Notes: generated by a model not told the origin, from the sequence alone. A stretch of 64,000 nucleotides of DNA from Agrococcus baldri (GCA_007988785.1 BJUU01000004.1:1-64000); one strand, 5' to 3'. Shown: positions 44,344 through 53,185, numbered from the stretch's first letter. Program-made: numbers and translations.

Positions 44344-45108
44344 CTACTGGGCGGCCACGAGCGCCTCGACGCCGTCGATCAGCAGCGCGAGCCCGAAGTC
44401 GAACGAGCGCTTCGCGTCGCCGAGCCCGTAGTCCTCGCCCGCCGCCTGGCCGACACGGCCGGAGACCGGATAGCGCGAGCCGTCCATCACCTCGTCGAGC
44501 ACGGCGGCGGTCTCGCCCCACCACTCGAGATCGGTCTCGGCCAGCGCCAGGCGCTCCCGCTCTGCCACCCAGGCCTGCGCCGAGCCGCCGACGAAGGCAT
44601 GGATCGTGGTGACGACCTGATCCATGGCGATGTCATCGAGGCCGAAGCCGTCGATGCCGGCGAGCTGCCACTCGTAGCGGTCGCTCGAACCCGGCCCGAG
44701 CCAGGGGCGCGGCAGCCGCGCGTCGACGAGCCAGGGGTGCCGGCGGTACTCGGCCATGAGCTCCTCGGCGATCGCGGTGATGCGCTCGCGCAGCGAGCCG
44801 GTCGGCGCGGGCCGCTGCGACTCCCCCGCGACCTCGTCGATCATGAGCCCGAGCAGCTCGGAGCGCCCCGGCACATAGCCGTAGAGCGTCATCGCGCCGA
44901 CGCCCACGCGCTCTGCGACGCTGCGCATGGTGACCGCGTCGACGCCCTGCTCGTCGGCGATGGCGATGGCCGAGGCCACGATCGCGTCGATCGAGACCTT
45001 GGGCCGCGGCCCCCGCTTGGGCGCGCCCTCCTCGATCGAGGCGCGCCACAGCAGCCGCAGCGTGCGCCTGGGCTCGGCGTTCGGGTCGGCCTGCGATGCG
45101 TCCGTCAT
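44344..45108 (-). CDS. TetR-family transcriptional regulator
   Basis: The 254-residue repressor has an N-terminal extension of about 35 residues, then the TetR helix-turn-helix (IVASAIAIADEQGVDAVTMRSVAERVGVGAMTLYGYV). The large C-terminal ligand domain is of the TetR_C type seen next to drug exporters. The ATG at 45108 is 7 nt after TAGTGT, so it is probably leaderless. A perfect 10-bp inverted repeat lies immediately upstream. It diverges from the DrrAB-type exporter and most likely represses both itself and the exporter until a toxic ligand binds. Confidence 0.9.
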   Translation of the reverse strand: MTDASQADPNAEPRRTLRLLWRASIEEGAPKRGPRPKVSIDAIVASAIAIADEQGVDAVTMRSVAERVGVGAMTLYGYVPGRSELLGLMIDEVAGESQRPAPTGSLRERITAIAEELMAEYRRHPWLVDARLPRPWLGPGSSDRYEWQLAGIDGFGLDDIAMDQVVTTIHAFVGGSAQAWVAERERLALAETDLEWWGETAAVLDEVMDGSRYPVSGRVGQAAGEDYGLGDAKRSFDFGLALLIDGVEALVAAQ

Positions 45109-45115
45109 GCCCACA

Positions 45116-45121
45116 ACACTA
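45116..45121 (-). promoter_or_regulatory. -10 box of the tetR gene (leaderless)
   Basis: TAGTGT on the minus strand, then 7 nt, then the ATG. The operator begins 4 bp upstream. Confidence 0.55.
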
Positions 45122-45124
45122 TCG

Positions 45125-45173
45125 GATCTCCGTATGGCGTACGGAGATCGTGCTACACTCCGTACATCGTACG
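45125..45173. promoter_or_regulatory. TetR operators between tetR and the ABC exporter
   Basis: Operator 1 (45125-45149) is a perfect palindrome with 10-bp arms GATCTCCGTA and TACGGAGATC around a 5-nt centre. A related, weaker site (CTCCGTAC-ATC-GTACGAAG) lies at 45159-45173. The TACACT at 45154-45159 between them is the likely -10 of the exporter. Confidence 0.8.
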
Positions 45174-45186
45174 AAGAAAGGTTGCG

Positions 45187-46131
45187 ATGACCACTCCATC
45201 CGCCATCCGCGCCACCGGCCTGCGCAAGCAGTACGGCGGCACCGCCGCGCTCGACGGCTTCGACCTCACCGTGCCGCCCGGCGCCATCCACGGCCTGCTG
45301 GGCCCCAACGGCGCTGGCAAGAGCACCGCCGTCGGCATCCTCACCACGCTGCGCCGCGCCGACGCGGGCGAGGCGTCGATCGCGGGCTTCGACGTGCGCA
45401 GGCAGGGCGCCGAGGTGCGGCGCCGCATCGGCCTCGTCGGGCAGGCGCACGCCGTCGACGAGATCCTGGGCGGCCGGCAGAACCTGGTGATGTTCGCCAG
45501 GCTCGCGGGCCTCGCCCCGGCTGCAGCGAGGGCCAGGGCCGACGAGCTGCTCGAGCGCTTCGGCCTGCTCGAGGCCGCCGGGAAGCCCGCCTCGCAGTAC
45601 TCCGGCGGCATGCGGCGACGGCTCGACATCGCCATCGCCCTGCTGCTCTCCCCCGCCGTGCTCTTCCTCGACGAGCCCACCACCGGGCTCGACCCGCGCG
45701 GGCGCGCGGAGGTGTGGGATGCGGTGCGCGAGATCGCCGACCGCGGCACGGCCGTGCTGCTCACCACCCAGTACCTCGACGAGGCCGACCGCATGGCCGC
45801 GCGCATCTCGGTGCTGCGGCGCGGCACCGTCGTCGCCGAGGGCACGCCGGGCGAGCTCAAGCGCTCGATCGGCGGCGACCGGGTCGAGGTGACGCCGAGC
45901 GACCCGGCGATGTTCGACGCCGCCGCCGCTGCCGTGCGCACCGCGATCGGCGCCGAGGCGACGGTCGACCGCGAGCTCGGCGTCGTGACGGCGCCGGCGC
46001 TCGACGGCCCCGCCGCGACGATCGCGGTGCTGCGCGCCCTCGACGAGGCCGGCATCGAGATCGCCGACCTCGAGCTGCGGCGCCCCACCCTCGACGACGT
46101 CTTCCTCACCCTCACCAAGGAGGCAGCATGA
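45187..46131 (+). CDS. ABC exporter ATP-binding protein, DrrA-like
   Basis: This 314-residue protein has a nucleotide-binding domain with LLGPNGAGKSTAVGIL (Walker A), YSGGMRRRLDIA (signature) and VLFLDEPTTGLDPRGR (Walker B). The C-terminal extension with LRRPTLDDVFLTLT is characteristic of daunorubicin-type DrrA ATPases. It drives export of a drug or lipid with the next gene. The ATG has AAAGG 6 nt upstream and is 27 bp past the -10. The TetR operators control it. Its stop overlaps the permease start in ATGA. Confidence 0.93.
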   Translation: MTTPSAIRATGLRKQYGGTAALDGFDLTVPPGAIHGLLGPNGAGKSTAVGILTTLRRADAGEASIAGFDVRRQGAEVRRRIGLVGQAHAVDEILGGRQNLVMFARLAGLAPAAARARADELLERFGLLEAAGKPASQYSGGMRRRLDIAIALLLSPAVLFLDEPTTGLDPRGRAEVWDAVREIADRGTAVLLTTQYLDEADRMAARISVLRRGTVVAEGTPGELKRSIGGDRVEVTPSDPAMFDAAAAAVRTAIGAEATVDRELGVVTAPALDGPAATIAVLRALDEAGIEIADLELRRPTLDDVFLTLTKEAA

Positions 46132-46907
46132 CCACCCTCACCCACGCGGGCATCCTCACCCGCCGCGAGCTCGCCCACTGGGCAAGGCAGCCGATGGCGC
46201 CCGTGCTCAACCTGGCCTTCTCGCTCATGCTGCTGGCCATGTTCGGGCTGCTCTTCGGCGGCGCCATCGAGGTGCCGGGCGGCGACGACTACATCGGCTT
46301 CCTGCTGCCTGGCCTGCTGGCGATGGTCATGATGTTCGGCATCCAGGGCACGATGCTCGGCATGGCCGAGGATGCCAAGCGCGGCATCTCCGACCGGTTC
46401 CGCTCGCTGCCGATGCGCGGCTCGGCCGTCGCGATGGGCCGCAGCGGCGCCGACATGCTGAGCTCGGCCCTCGAGCTGGTGGTGCTCGTCGGCGGCGGCC
46501 TGCTGATGGGCTGGCGCATCGACGCGAGCCCGCTCGAGGCGGCCGCGGGCGTCGCCCTGCTGCTGTGGCTGCGCTACGCGCTCGTGTGGCTCGGCATCTT
46601 CCTCGGCCTCACGTTCCGCGGCGAGAGCGCGACGATGGCCGTGCAGGTGCTCGTCTGGCCCATCGGCTTCGCCTCCAACGCGCTCGTCGCGCCCGAGACC
46701 ATGCCGCCCTGGCTGGGCGCCATCACCGAGTGGAACCCCATCTCGGCGACCGCCACCGCCGTGCGGCAGCTCTTCGGCAACCCCACCGGCATCACGGGCG
46801 GCTGGCTCGCCGATGCCTCGATCTGGCTCGCGATCGGCTGGCCGGCGCTCATCATCGCCGTCTTCCTGCCGCTCTCCGCGCGCGCCTACCGCAGGCTCGG
46901 GGACTGA
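46128..46907 (+). CDS. ABC-2 type exporter permease, DrrB-like
   Basis: This 259-residue permease has six hydrophobic segments. The ABC-2 pattern is visible in the LTRRELAHWARQP opening, MMFGIQGTMLGMAEDAKRGISDRFRSLPM and PPWLGAITEWNPISATATAVRQLFGN. It pairs with the upstream ATPase as one exporter. A strong hairpin follows 34 bp later. Confidence 0.92.
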   Translation: MTTLTHAGILTRRELAHWARQPMAPVLNLAFSLMLLAMFGLLFGGAIEVPGGDDYIGFLLPGLLAMVMMFGIQGTMLGMAEDAKRGISDRFRSLPMRGSAVAMGRSGADMLSSALELVVLVGGGLLMGWRIDASPLEAAAGVALLLWLRYALVWLGIFLGLTFRGESATMAVQVLVWPIGFASNALVAPETMPPWLGAITEWNPISATATAVRQLFGNPTGITGGWLADASIWLAIGWPALIIAVFLPLSARAYRRLGD

Positions 46908-46940
46908 GCCGCACGGACCGGGTCGGCGCGCACGACCGAG

Positions 46941-46982
46941 CCCCGCGCATCCGCCGCGTCTGAGACGAGCGGATGCGCGGGG
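46941..46982. terminator. Terminator between the exporter and metI
   Basis: A perfect 14-bp stem, CCCCGCGCATCCGC and GCGGATGCGCGGGG, with a 14-nt loop lies between convergent genes. Confidence 0.85.
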
Positions 46983-47004
46983 CGCGGTCGGTGCCGCGGC
47001 TGCC

Positions 47005-47664
47005 TCAGCGGCGCATGATGCGGCGGGCGAGCGCGTTGCCGAGCGCCTGGATCAGCTGCACGACGATCACGACCACGATGAGCGCCGACCAGGTGACGAC
47101 CTCGTCGAACTGCCGGTAGCCGTAGGTGACCGCCCAGTTGCCGAGCCCCTCGCCGCCGACGAGGCCCGCGACGGCCGACATGTCGACGATCGCGATCACC
47201 GCGAACGTGAAGCCGAGCACGAGCGGCCCGAGCGTCTCGGGGATGATCACGGTGCGGATGATGCGCCACGGGCTCGCCCCGGTCGCCCGCGCCGCCTCGA
47301 CGACGCCGGCGGGCAGCGCCACGAGGTTCTGCTCGACGATGCGGGCGATGCCGAAGGTCGCCGCGATCGCGATCGCGAAGACCGCGTACTCGGTGCCGAT
47401 GCCCTTGCCCACCACGACGCGGCCGATGGGCTGCAGCGCCGCGAGCAGGATGATGAACGGGATGGGCCGGAAGGTGTTGACGAGCACGTTCAGCACCCAC
47501 CAGAGGGCGCCCTGCTGCAGGATGCCGCCGCGCCGCGTGACGTACAGCGCGGTGCCGATGACGAGGCCGCCGACGCCGCCCAGCACGAGCGAGAGCGCCA
47601 CCATCCACAGCATGATCCCGGTCTGCTCGAGCAGGTCGGGCAGGATCCCTGCGATCTCGCTCAT
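47005..47664 (-). CDS. metI: Methionine ABC transporter permease
   Basis: The 219-residue protein has five membrane segments, as in MetI. The cytoplasmic coupling loop ARIVEQNLVALPAGVVEAARATGASPWRIIRTVIIPE contains the EAA motif, and NTFRPIPFIILL is a family landmark. It forms the channel for methionine uptake with MetN and MetQ. The start overlaps the metN stop. It is the last gene of the metQ-metN-metI unit. Confidence 0.94.
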   Translation of the reverse strand: MSEIAGILPDLLEQTGIMLWMVALSLVLGGVGGLVIGTALYVTRRGGILQQGALWWVLNVLVNTFRPIPFIILLAALQPIGRVVVGKGIGTEYAVFAIAIAATFGIARIVEQNLVALPAGVVEAARATGASPWRIIRTVIIPETLGPLVLGFTFAVIAIVDMSAVAGLVGGEGLGNWAVTYGYRQFDEVVTWSALIVVVIVVQLIQALGNALARRIMRR

Positions 47665-48692
47665 CGCTGCTCCTCCACGGTCACGCCCTCGCCGATGCCG
47701 TCCAGGGCCCTGTCCACCGCATCCGCCTCGCCGCGCACGGCGATCGTCAGCAGCCCGTAGACCCGCCCCTGGATGTCGTCGACGCCGCCGTGCACGAGGT
47801 TGAAGTCGACCCCGGCCGCCGCGAGCGCCGAGAACACGCGCGCCTCGCTCACGCCCTCGTCGGTGAACGAGATGGTGAAGAGGCGGCCGTCGTGCTTCGC
47901 GCGCAGCCTGGCGAGGTCGTCGCCCTCGGGCAGCGCCCGCACGACGGTCTGCACGAAGCGCCTCGCGACGGCGGTCTGCGGCCGGGTGAAGACGTCGTAC
48001 GTGGTGCCGGTCTCGACCACCCGCCCCGCCTCCATGACGGCGACGCGATCGGCGATGCGGGTGACGACCTCCATCTCGTGGGTGATCACGACGATGGTGA
48101 CGCCGAGCTCGCGGTTCACGCGCGCGAGCAGGTCGAGCACCTCGCCCGTGGTCTCGGGATCGAGGGCGGATGTGGCTTCGTCGGCGAGCAGGATCTGCGG
48201 GCTGGCAGCCAGTGCGCGCGCGATGCCGACGCGCTGCTGCTGCCCGCCGGAGAGCTGCTCGGGGTAGGCGTCGGCGCGGCCTGCGAGGCCGACGAAGTCG
48301 AGCAGCTCGGCGACCCGCCGCCTGCGCTCCGCCCTGGCGACGCCGGTGACCTCGAGCGGGTAGGCGACGTTGCCGGCGACCGTGCGGCTCGTGAGCAGGT
48401 TGAAGCGCTGGAAGATCATGCCGATGCCGGTCTGCTGCTCGCGCAGGCGCCTGCCGCGCAGCTCGCTGATCGGCACCTCGCCGATGGCGATCGAGCCGCT
48501 CGTGACGGGCTCGAGCTGGTTGATGAGCCGCACGAGCGTCGACTTGCCGGCGCCGGAGTAGCCGATGATGCCGAAGACCTCGCCCCGCTCGATCGCGAGC
48601 GAGACGTCGTCCACCGCGACGATCTCCTCGCCGCCGCGCTTCGCGGGCGGGAACCGCTTGCTGACCCGGTCGAGCACGATGTGCTGCGCCAT
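47661..48692 (-). CDS. metN: Methionine ABC transporter ATP-binding protein
   Basis: The 343-residue ATPase has GYSGAGKSTLVRLIN (Walker A), LSGGQQQRVGIARAL (signature), ILLADEATSALDPETT (Walker B) and ITHEMEVV (H-loop). A C-terminal NIL (methionine-binding regulatory) domain at about 265-340 (FTISFTDEGVSEARVFSALAAAGVDFNLVHGG) lets internal methionine inhibit transport. The length is typical for MetN with NIL. It is separated from metQ by 193 bp containing a hairpin element, so the units may be transcribed at different levels. Confidence 0.95.
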   Translation of the reverse strand: MAQHIVLDRVSKRFPPAKRGGEEIVAVDDVSLAIERGEVFGIIGYSGAGKSTLVRLINQLEPVTSGSIAIGEVPISELRGRRLREQQTGIGMIFQRFNLLTSRTVAGNVAYPLEVTGVARAERRRRVAELLDFVGLAGRADAYPEQLSGGQQQRVGIARALAASPQILLADEATSALDPETTGEVLDLLARVNRELGVTIVVITHEMEVVTRIADRVAVMEAGRVVETGTTYDVFTRPQTAVARRFVQTVVRALPEGDDLARLRAKHDGRLFTISFTDEGVSEARVFSALAAAGVDFNLVHGGVDDIQGRVYGLLTIAVRGEADAVDRALDGIGEGVTVEEQR

Positions 48693-48776
48693 GTCGCCTC
48701 CTCTGTCGCTGTGCCTGCGGCGCTCGTCCTGCACCTGCCGCCTGCGCGCCCCGCGCATGCGCCCCCGCACATCGAT

Positions 48777-48836
48777 GGCGAGTGTGCACTTCCGGCGGTG
48801 GCAGCGGCGCTGCTGCGCAGGAAGTGCACACTCGCC
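48777..48836. repeat. 60-nt palindrome between metN and metQ
   Basis: Perfect 17-bp arms (GGCGAGTGTGCACTTCC and GGAAGTGCACACTCGCC) enclose a 26-nt loop that can itself fold (GCAGCG/CGCTGC). The GCGAG...CTTCC and GGAAG...CTCGC ends echo the 58-nt element at other loci. It lies inside the met operon and may act as a processing or attenuation hairpin. Confidence 0.75.
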
Positions 48837-48885
48837 CGACGTGCGCAGGGCGGGCTGCTGGCTGGCGGGCCTGCGGGCCTGCGGG

Positions 48886-49812
48886 CTACTGGGCCTGCAG
48901 GGCCTCCTGCACGGTCGCGAGCGATGCCTGCAGCTCGTCCTTCGGGGTCTGCACGAACACGCCGGTGCCGCCCGAGGACTCGAGGGCGCCCGCCTGCACC
49001 TCCTCGTTCGTCTGGAAGATCTCGACCAGGCGGTTCAGCACCTCGTCGTCGGCGTTCTCGGCCGTGGTGGCGAAGATGTTGATGTAGGGCTGCGCGGCGG
49101 GGTCGCTCGGGTCGTCGGTCGCGATCGCGCTCGCGGGGTCGATGCCCGCGTCGTTCAGGAAGTCGTTGTTGATGATCGCGGCCGCGACATCCGGCAGCGA
49201 GGTGGCGGTGATCGCGGCGTCGACGGCGCTGACCGCCACGCGCGACTCGCCCTCGATCACGTCGTCGACGGTCGAGTAGGGGCTGCCGCCGCCCTCGAGC
49301 GCGATGAGGCCGGCCGACTGCAGCACGAGCAGGCCGCGCGCCTGGTTCGTGTCGTCGTTCGGCACGATCACCTCTGCGCCGTCGGGGATCTCCTCCGCAG
49401 AGCCGTACTGCTGCGAGTAGAGCCCGATCGGGTAGGTCGCCGTCGAGCCGATCGGCTGGAGGTCGTCGCCGGCCTGCACGTTGTAGTTGGCGAGGTAGAT
49501 GATGTGCTGGAACTGCGTGATGTCGAGCTCGCCCTCGCTCGTGGCGGGGTTCGGCTGGTTGTAGTCGGTGAAGTCGACGATCTCGAGCTGGATGCCCTCG
49601 GCCTCGACGGCCTCCTCGTAGGTCGCCCAGTACGGCTCGGCCGCGCCGACGACGCCCAGCTGCACGGGGTTCTCGGCCGAGCCGAGCTCCTCGTCGCCGG
49701 CACCGGCGGCCGCGCTGCAGCCGACGAGGGCGACGGCCATGCCGAGCGCGCCGGCGATGGCGAGCGGGCGGCCCGCGGGGCGGGCAGAGCGGGATGCGGT
49801 GCGGATGGACAT
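48886..49812 (-). CDS. metQ: Methionine-binding lipoprotein
   Basis: This 308-residue NlpA/MetQ-family lipoprotein has a signal peptide with the lipobox LVGC and Cys32. The family pattern VQLGVVGAAEPYWATYEEAVEAEGIQLEIVDFTDYNQPNPATSEGELDITQFQHIIYL covers the ligand region (residues 50-105). It delivers methionine to MetNI. GAAGGAG lies 7 nt before the ATG. First gene of the met unit. No S-box-like riboswitch was recognised in the 82 bp upstream. Confidence 0.93.
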   Translation of the reverse strand: MSIRTASRSARPAGRPLAIAGALGMAVALVGCSAAAGAGDEELGSAENPVQLGVVGAAEPYWATYEEAVEAEGIQLEIVDFTDYNQPNPATSEGELDITQFQHIIYLANYNVQAGDDLQPIGSTATYPIGLYSQQYGSAEEIPDGAEVIVPNDDTNQARGLLVLQSAGLIALEGGGSPYSTVDDVIEGESRVAVSAVDAAITATSLPDVAAAIINNDFLNDAGIDPASAIATDDPSDPAAQPYINIFATTAENADDEVLNRLVEIFQTNEEVQAGALESSGGTGVFVQTPKDELQASLATVQEALQAQ

Positions 49813-49894
49813 GGGTGGCTCCTTCGAGTGTGCCGGGATGCCACCACGCTAGGAATCAGCCGCCCCTCGCCTCCAATCGCGCTGTCACGGAAGG

Positions 49895-50518
49895 TCACAT
49901 GACGCGCAGCGCCGCCGCGACCACCACGAGCGCGTGCCCGACGAGCAGCCAGGGCCCGAACGCCACCGTGCGCCGCCCGGCCACGAGCGCGACCAGGCCG
50001 GCGATGCCGCCCACGACGACGGATGCGGCGAGCCCGGCGAGCGGAGCCGCCCACCCGAGGGTCGCGGTCGCGAGCGCGAGCGCCGTGCCGAGCTTCACGT
50101 CGCCCATGCCCATGCCGCCCGTGATCGCCATGAGCAGCAGGATGGCGCCGCAGCCGAGCGCCGCGAGCACCGCGAGATCGCCGGCGAGCGCTCGCACGAG
50201 GCAGCCGAGCAGGGCGACGAGCAGCAGCGGCAGCGTGAGCGCGTTGGGCAGGCGCCGCTCGGTGAGGTCGATGCGGGCGAGCGCGGGGCTCGCTGCGGCA
50301 GCTGCGGCGACGGCCACGATCGCGACGGCGTCCCAGCCGTGCAGGACGAGCAGCGCGGCCGCCGCCGAGGCGAGCGGCAGCCCGAGCAGGTCGACGGGGC
50401 GCAGCGCCAGCGGCGGTCGCGGCCCGGCGAGCTCGCTCGCCGTCGACTCCGCCTCCGCCACTGTGCGCACGATCGGCACCGTAGTCGGCGTCGCGGCTGC
50501 GGCGCGGCCGTTCTCCAC
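49895..50518 (-). CDS. Prepilin peptidase-like aspartic protease (A24)
   Basis: This 207-residue membrane protein has about six hydrophobic segments. The two catalytic aspartates are in ARIDLTERRLPN and GMGMGDVKLG, the two A24 signatures. The N-terminal methylase region of larger prepilin peptidases is absent, giving the short form found in Gram-positive bacteria. No pilin or Flp/Tad gene is in the window, so its substrate lies elsewhere. It lies 60 bp downstream of the AlkZ-like gene on the same strand. Confidence 0.83.
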   Translation of the reverse strand: MENGRAAAATPTTVPIVRTVAEAESTASELAGPRPPLALRPVDLLGLPLASAAAALLVLHGWDAVAIVAVAAAAAASPALARIDLTERRLPNALTLPLLLVALLGCLVRALAGDLAVLAALGCGAILLLMAITGGMGMGDVKLGTALALATATLGWAAPLAGLAASVVVGGIAGLVALVAGRRTVAFGPWLLVGHALVVVAAALRVM

Positions 50519-50578
50519 AGGCGGCCCCGAACCGGGGGCAGGCGGCGCTGTCGGCGGGCGACGCCGGGTCGGCGCGGC

Positions 50579-51709
50579 TCAGCCGTGCGGCCAGCGCGCG
50601 AGCGCCAGCTCGACCTGCCGCCGCCTCGCCGGCGACAGCGGCTCGGCGAGCTCGAGCAGCGGCTCGCCTGCCGGCACGCCCTTCGCGACCGGGATGCGCC
50701 ACGACCCGACCGTCCTGCCGTCGATCAGGACCATCGGCCGGAACACCCCGTTGCTGCCGGGCAGGATCGCCGCCATGGCTGCGGGGCTCGCGGTGAACGC
50801 GCGGTCGCGGTAGCCCAGGAACCACTCGTCGAAGCCGGGCGCGAGCGTCACGCCTGAGGCTGCCGCCGGGAGCGCGGCGGGGTGCAGCAGCATCCGCTCG
50901 CCGGCGACCTCGGTCGCCGCCAGGCGGCCGTCGGCCACCGCGCGCTCGAGCTGTGCGCGCACCGCGACCTTGCCGGTGCCCAGCCACCACGCCGCGTCGT
51001 CGGGCGCGATCGGTCCGCGCGCGCCGACGAAGCGCACCAGCGCGTCCTCGAGCGCCGCCTGCGGGTCGTCGACGGCGGGCGCGGCTCCCCCGACGAGCAG
51101 CTGCTCGCGGTCGCCCGGGCCGGCCGCCGCGAACGGCCCGAACCGCACCAGCCCGTCGTAGGCGAGCAGCGCCAGCAGGTGGTAGCCGTTGCCGCCGCCG
51201 GTGCCGATGCCCGCCTCCTCCCATGCGGCCAGCAGCGCCGAGCGGCGCGCTGGCCCGGCGTCGAGGAGCGCGACGGCGACCTCGGCCGCCCGCGTCGCGA
51301 GCCGGAGGTCGATGCCGCGCTCGGTGCACATCCGCCACTCCCGCAGCCGCATGCGCTCGCCGGTCGCGGCGTGCAGCACCGCGAGATCCTGCGGCGTCGC
51401 CACGAAGAGCGTGCCGCGCATCGCCCACGAGCGCACGAGCTCGCCGCGATCGAAGGCGGCGCGCACGTCGGCGACCGTCGTCCCGGGGGCGGAGCGGATC
51501 GCGATCGCGCGCAGCACCTGCCGCAGATCCTGCCCCTGCATGGCGACGAAGCGGCGCACGACCTGCGCCGGCGCGAGCCCCGTGACGCCAGCCGCCGCGG
51601 CGGCGCCTGCCGGCGTGCCAGCGCCTGCGCGACCGCCTGCGCGGCCCGGCCCCGCCAGCCCCTGCGCGACCAGCCGCATCCGTCGTGCCTCGCTCCTGGT
51701 CAGCGCCAT
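50579..51709 (-). CDS. AlkZ-like winged-helix DNA-glycosylase family protein
   Basis: The 376-residue protein is of the HTH_42 (AlkZ/YcaQ) family. The FVAMQGQDLRQVL segment contains the QxQ-like catalytic motif region, and SWAMRGTLFVATPQDLAVLH and DEWFLGYRDR are typical. AlkZ enzymes remove interstrand crosslinks or alkylated bases, and actinobacteria encode several paralogues that protect antibiotic producers. The N-terminal Gly/Ala-rich stretch (residues 18-45) is low complexity. No biosynthetic cluster is nearby, so a general repair or resistance role is likely (inference). Confidence 0.8.
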   Translation of the reverse strand: MALTRSEARRMRLVAQGLAGPGRAGGRAGAGTPAGAAAAAGVTGLAPAQVVRRFVAMQGQDLRQVLRAIAIRSAPGTTVADVRAAFDRGELVRSWAMRGTLFVATPQDLAVLHAATGERMRLREWRMCTERGIDLRLATRAAEVAVALLDAGPARRSALLAAWEEAGIGTGGGNGYHLLALLAYDGLVRFGPFAAAGPGDREQLLVGGAAPAVDDPQAALEDALVRFVGARGPIAPDDAAWWLGTGKVAVRAQLERAVADGRLAATEVAGERMLLHPAALPAAASGVTLAPGFDEWFLGYRDRAFTASPAAMAAILPGSNGVFRPMVLIDGRTVGSWRIPVAKGVPAGEPLLELAEPLSPARRRQVELALARWPHG

Positions 51710-51742
51710 GCGCTCACGCTAGCGGCGCCCGGCCACACGGAA

Positions 51743-51802
51743 GGGACCCCGTGCGCCCTCCGGGACCCCGGAGACCGGGTCCCTGTCGGTGGACGGGGTC
51801 CC
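51743..51802. repeat. Short GGGACCCCG repeats before the phoH terminator
   Basis: GGGACCCCG occurs at 51743-51751 and 51762-51770. It is followed by an imperfect inverted copy (CCGGGTCCC, 51775-51783) and an exact one (CGGGGTCCC, 51794-51802). These can form alternative hairpins in the 138-bp gap between the AlkZ-like start and the phoH stop. Confidence 0.6.
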
Positions 51803-51811
51803 GGCGAGCAC

Positions 51812-51842
51812 GGCGGGGCGCGCGCGGCCGGCGCGCCCCGCC
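51812..51842 (-). terminator. phoH terminator
   Basis: An 11-bp stem (GGCGGGGCGCG and CGCGCCCCGCC) with a 9-nt loop starts 6 bp past the stop codon. Confidence 0.75.
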
Positions 51843-51847
51843 ACCGC

Positions 51848-53185
51848 TCAGCCCTCCAGCAGGCTCGTCACGAGCGCCGCGATGCGCGAGCGCTCCGAGC
51901 GCTGCAGCGTGATGTGGCCGAAGAGATCCTCGCCCTTCAGCGTCTCGATCACGCTCGCGACGCCGTCGTGCCGGCCGACGCGCAGGTTGTCGCGCTGCGC
52001 GACGTCGTGCGTGAGCACCACGCGCGAGTTCTGGCCGATGCGTGAGAGCACCGTGAGCAGCACGTTGCGCTCGAGCGACTGCGCCTCGTCGACGATCACG
52101 AACGCGTCGTGCAGCGAGCGGCCGCGGATGTGCGTCAGCGGCAGCACCTCGAGCAGGCCGCGGTCGGCGACCTCGTCGAGCACGTTGTCGCCCACGAGCG
52201 CCCCGAGGGTGTCGTAGATCGCCTGCCCCCAGGGGTTCATCTTCTCCTCCTTGTCGCCGGGCAGGTAGCCGAGCTCCTGGCCGCCGACGGCGTAGAGGGG
52301 GCGGAAGACGATGACCTTCTTGTGCAGGCGGCGCTCGAGCACGGCCTCGAGCCCGGCGGCGAGCGCGAGCGCCGACTTGCCGGTGCCGGCCGAGCCGCCG
52401 AGCGAGACGATGCCGACCTCGTTGTCGAGCAGCAGGTCGATCGCGAGCCGCTGCTCGGCAGAGCGGCCGTGCACGCCGAACACCTCGCGGTCGCCGCGCA
52501 CGAGCGAGATCTCGCCCTTGCGGGTCACCCGGCCGAGCGCAGATCCGCGCTCGGAGGAGATCACCAGGCCGGTGTTGATCGGCATCTCGGCGACGAGCGA
52601 GGTCTCGAGCCGCTCGTCCTCGTAGAGCGTGTTGATCTGCTCGCCCGAGAGCGCGATCTCGGCCGTGCCCGTCCAGCCGGAGTCGACGGCCTGCTCGGCG
52701 AGGTACTCCTCGGCGGCGAGGCCGATCGAGGCGGCCTTCACGCGCATCGGCATGTCCTTCGACACGACGCACACGTCGAGCCCGTCGCCCGCCAGGTTCG
52801 ACGCGACGGCGAGGATGCGCGAGTCGTTGTCGCCCAGCTGCAGGCCGCTGGGCAGCACGCCCTGGTTCGAGTGGTTGAGCTCGACGCGCAGGGAGCCGCC
52901 GCCCTCGGTCGGCACCGGGAAGTCGAGCCGCTCGTGGGTGGTGCGCAGGTCGTCGAGGTTGCGCAGCGCCTTGCGGGCGAAGTAGCCGATCTCGGGATCG
53001 TGCCGCTTCTTCTCGAGCTCGGCGATCACGATCACGGGGATCACGACCTGGTGCTCGGCGAAGCGGTGGATCGCCCCCGGGTCCGACAGCAGCACGCTCG
53101 TGTCGAGCACGTAGGTGCGCTGACGAGTCTCGAGGTCCGCGACCTCGAAGGCTCCGGCTGCGGGGGTGGTGGCGAGTTCAGGCAC
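51848..53185 (-). CDS. phoH: PhoH-family ATPase with PIN domain (PhoH2 type)
   Basis: The roughly 445-residue protein has an N-terminal PIN ribonuclease domain ([16 protein letters not shown] to about 150; acids in [19 protein letters not shown] and VSKDMPMR). A C-terminal PhoH ATPase domain has the P-loop [14 protein letters not shown] and Walker [11 protein letters not shown]. This fusion is the PhoH2 RNA helicase/RNase. The GTG at 53185 has AGGGAG 6 nt before it and is preferred over 53251. Actinobacterial PhoH2 is often linked to a small antitoxin-like gene (phoAT), but no such ORF is convincing upstream here. TAGATT is a possible -10. Confidence 0.92.
   Translation of the reverse strand: MPELATTPAAGAFEVADLETRQRTYVLDTSVLLSDPGAIHRFAEHQVVIPVIVIAELEKKRHDPEIGYFARKALRNLDDLRTTHERLDFPVPTEGGGSLRVELNHSNQGVLPSGLQLGDNDSRILAVASNLAGDGLDVCVVSKDMPMRVKAASIGLAAEEYLAEQAVDSGWTGTAEIALSGEQINTLYEDERLETSLVAEMPINTGLVISSERGSALGRVTRKGEISLVRGDREVFGVHGRSAEQRLAIDLLLDNEVGIVSLGGSAGTGKSALALAAGLEAVLERRLHKKVIVFRPLYAVGGQELGYLPGDKEEKMNPWGQAIYDTLGALVGDNVLDEVADRGLLEVLPLTHIRGRSLHDAFVIVDEAQSLERNVLLTVLSRIGQNSRVVLTHDVAQRDNLRVGRHDGVASVIETLKGEDLFGHITLQRSERSRIAALVTSLLEG

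Noticed and set aside
49813-49894. S-adenosylmethionine riboswitch before metQ
   Set aside because: The 82-bp gap is too short and has no recognisable S-box or SAM-II/IV core.
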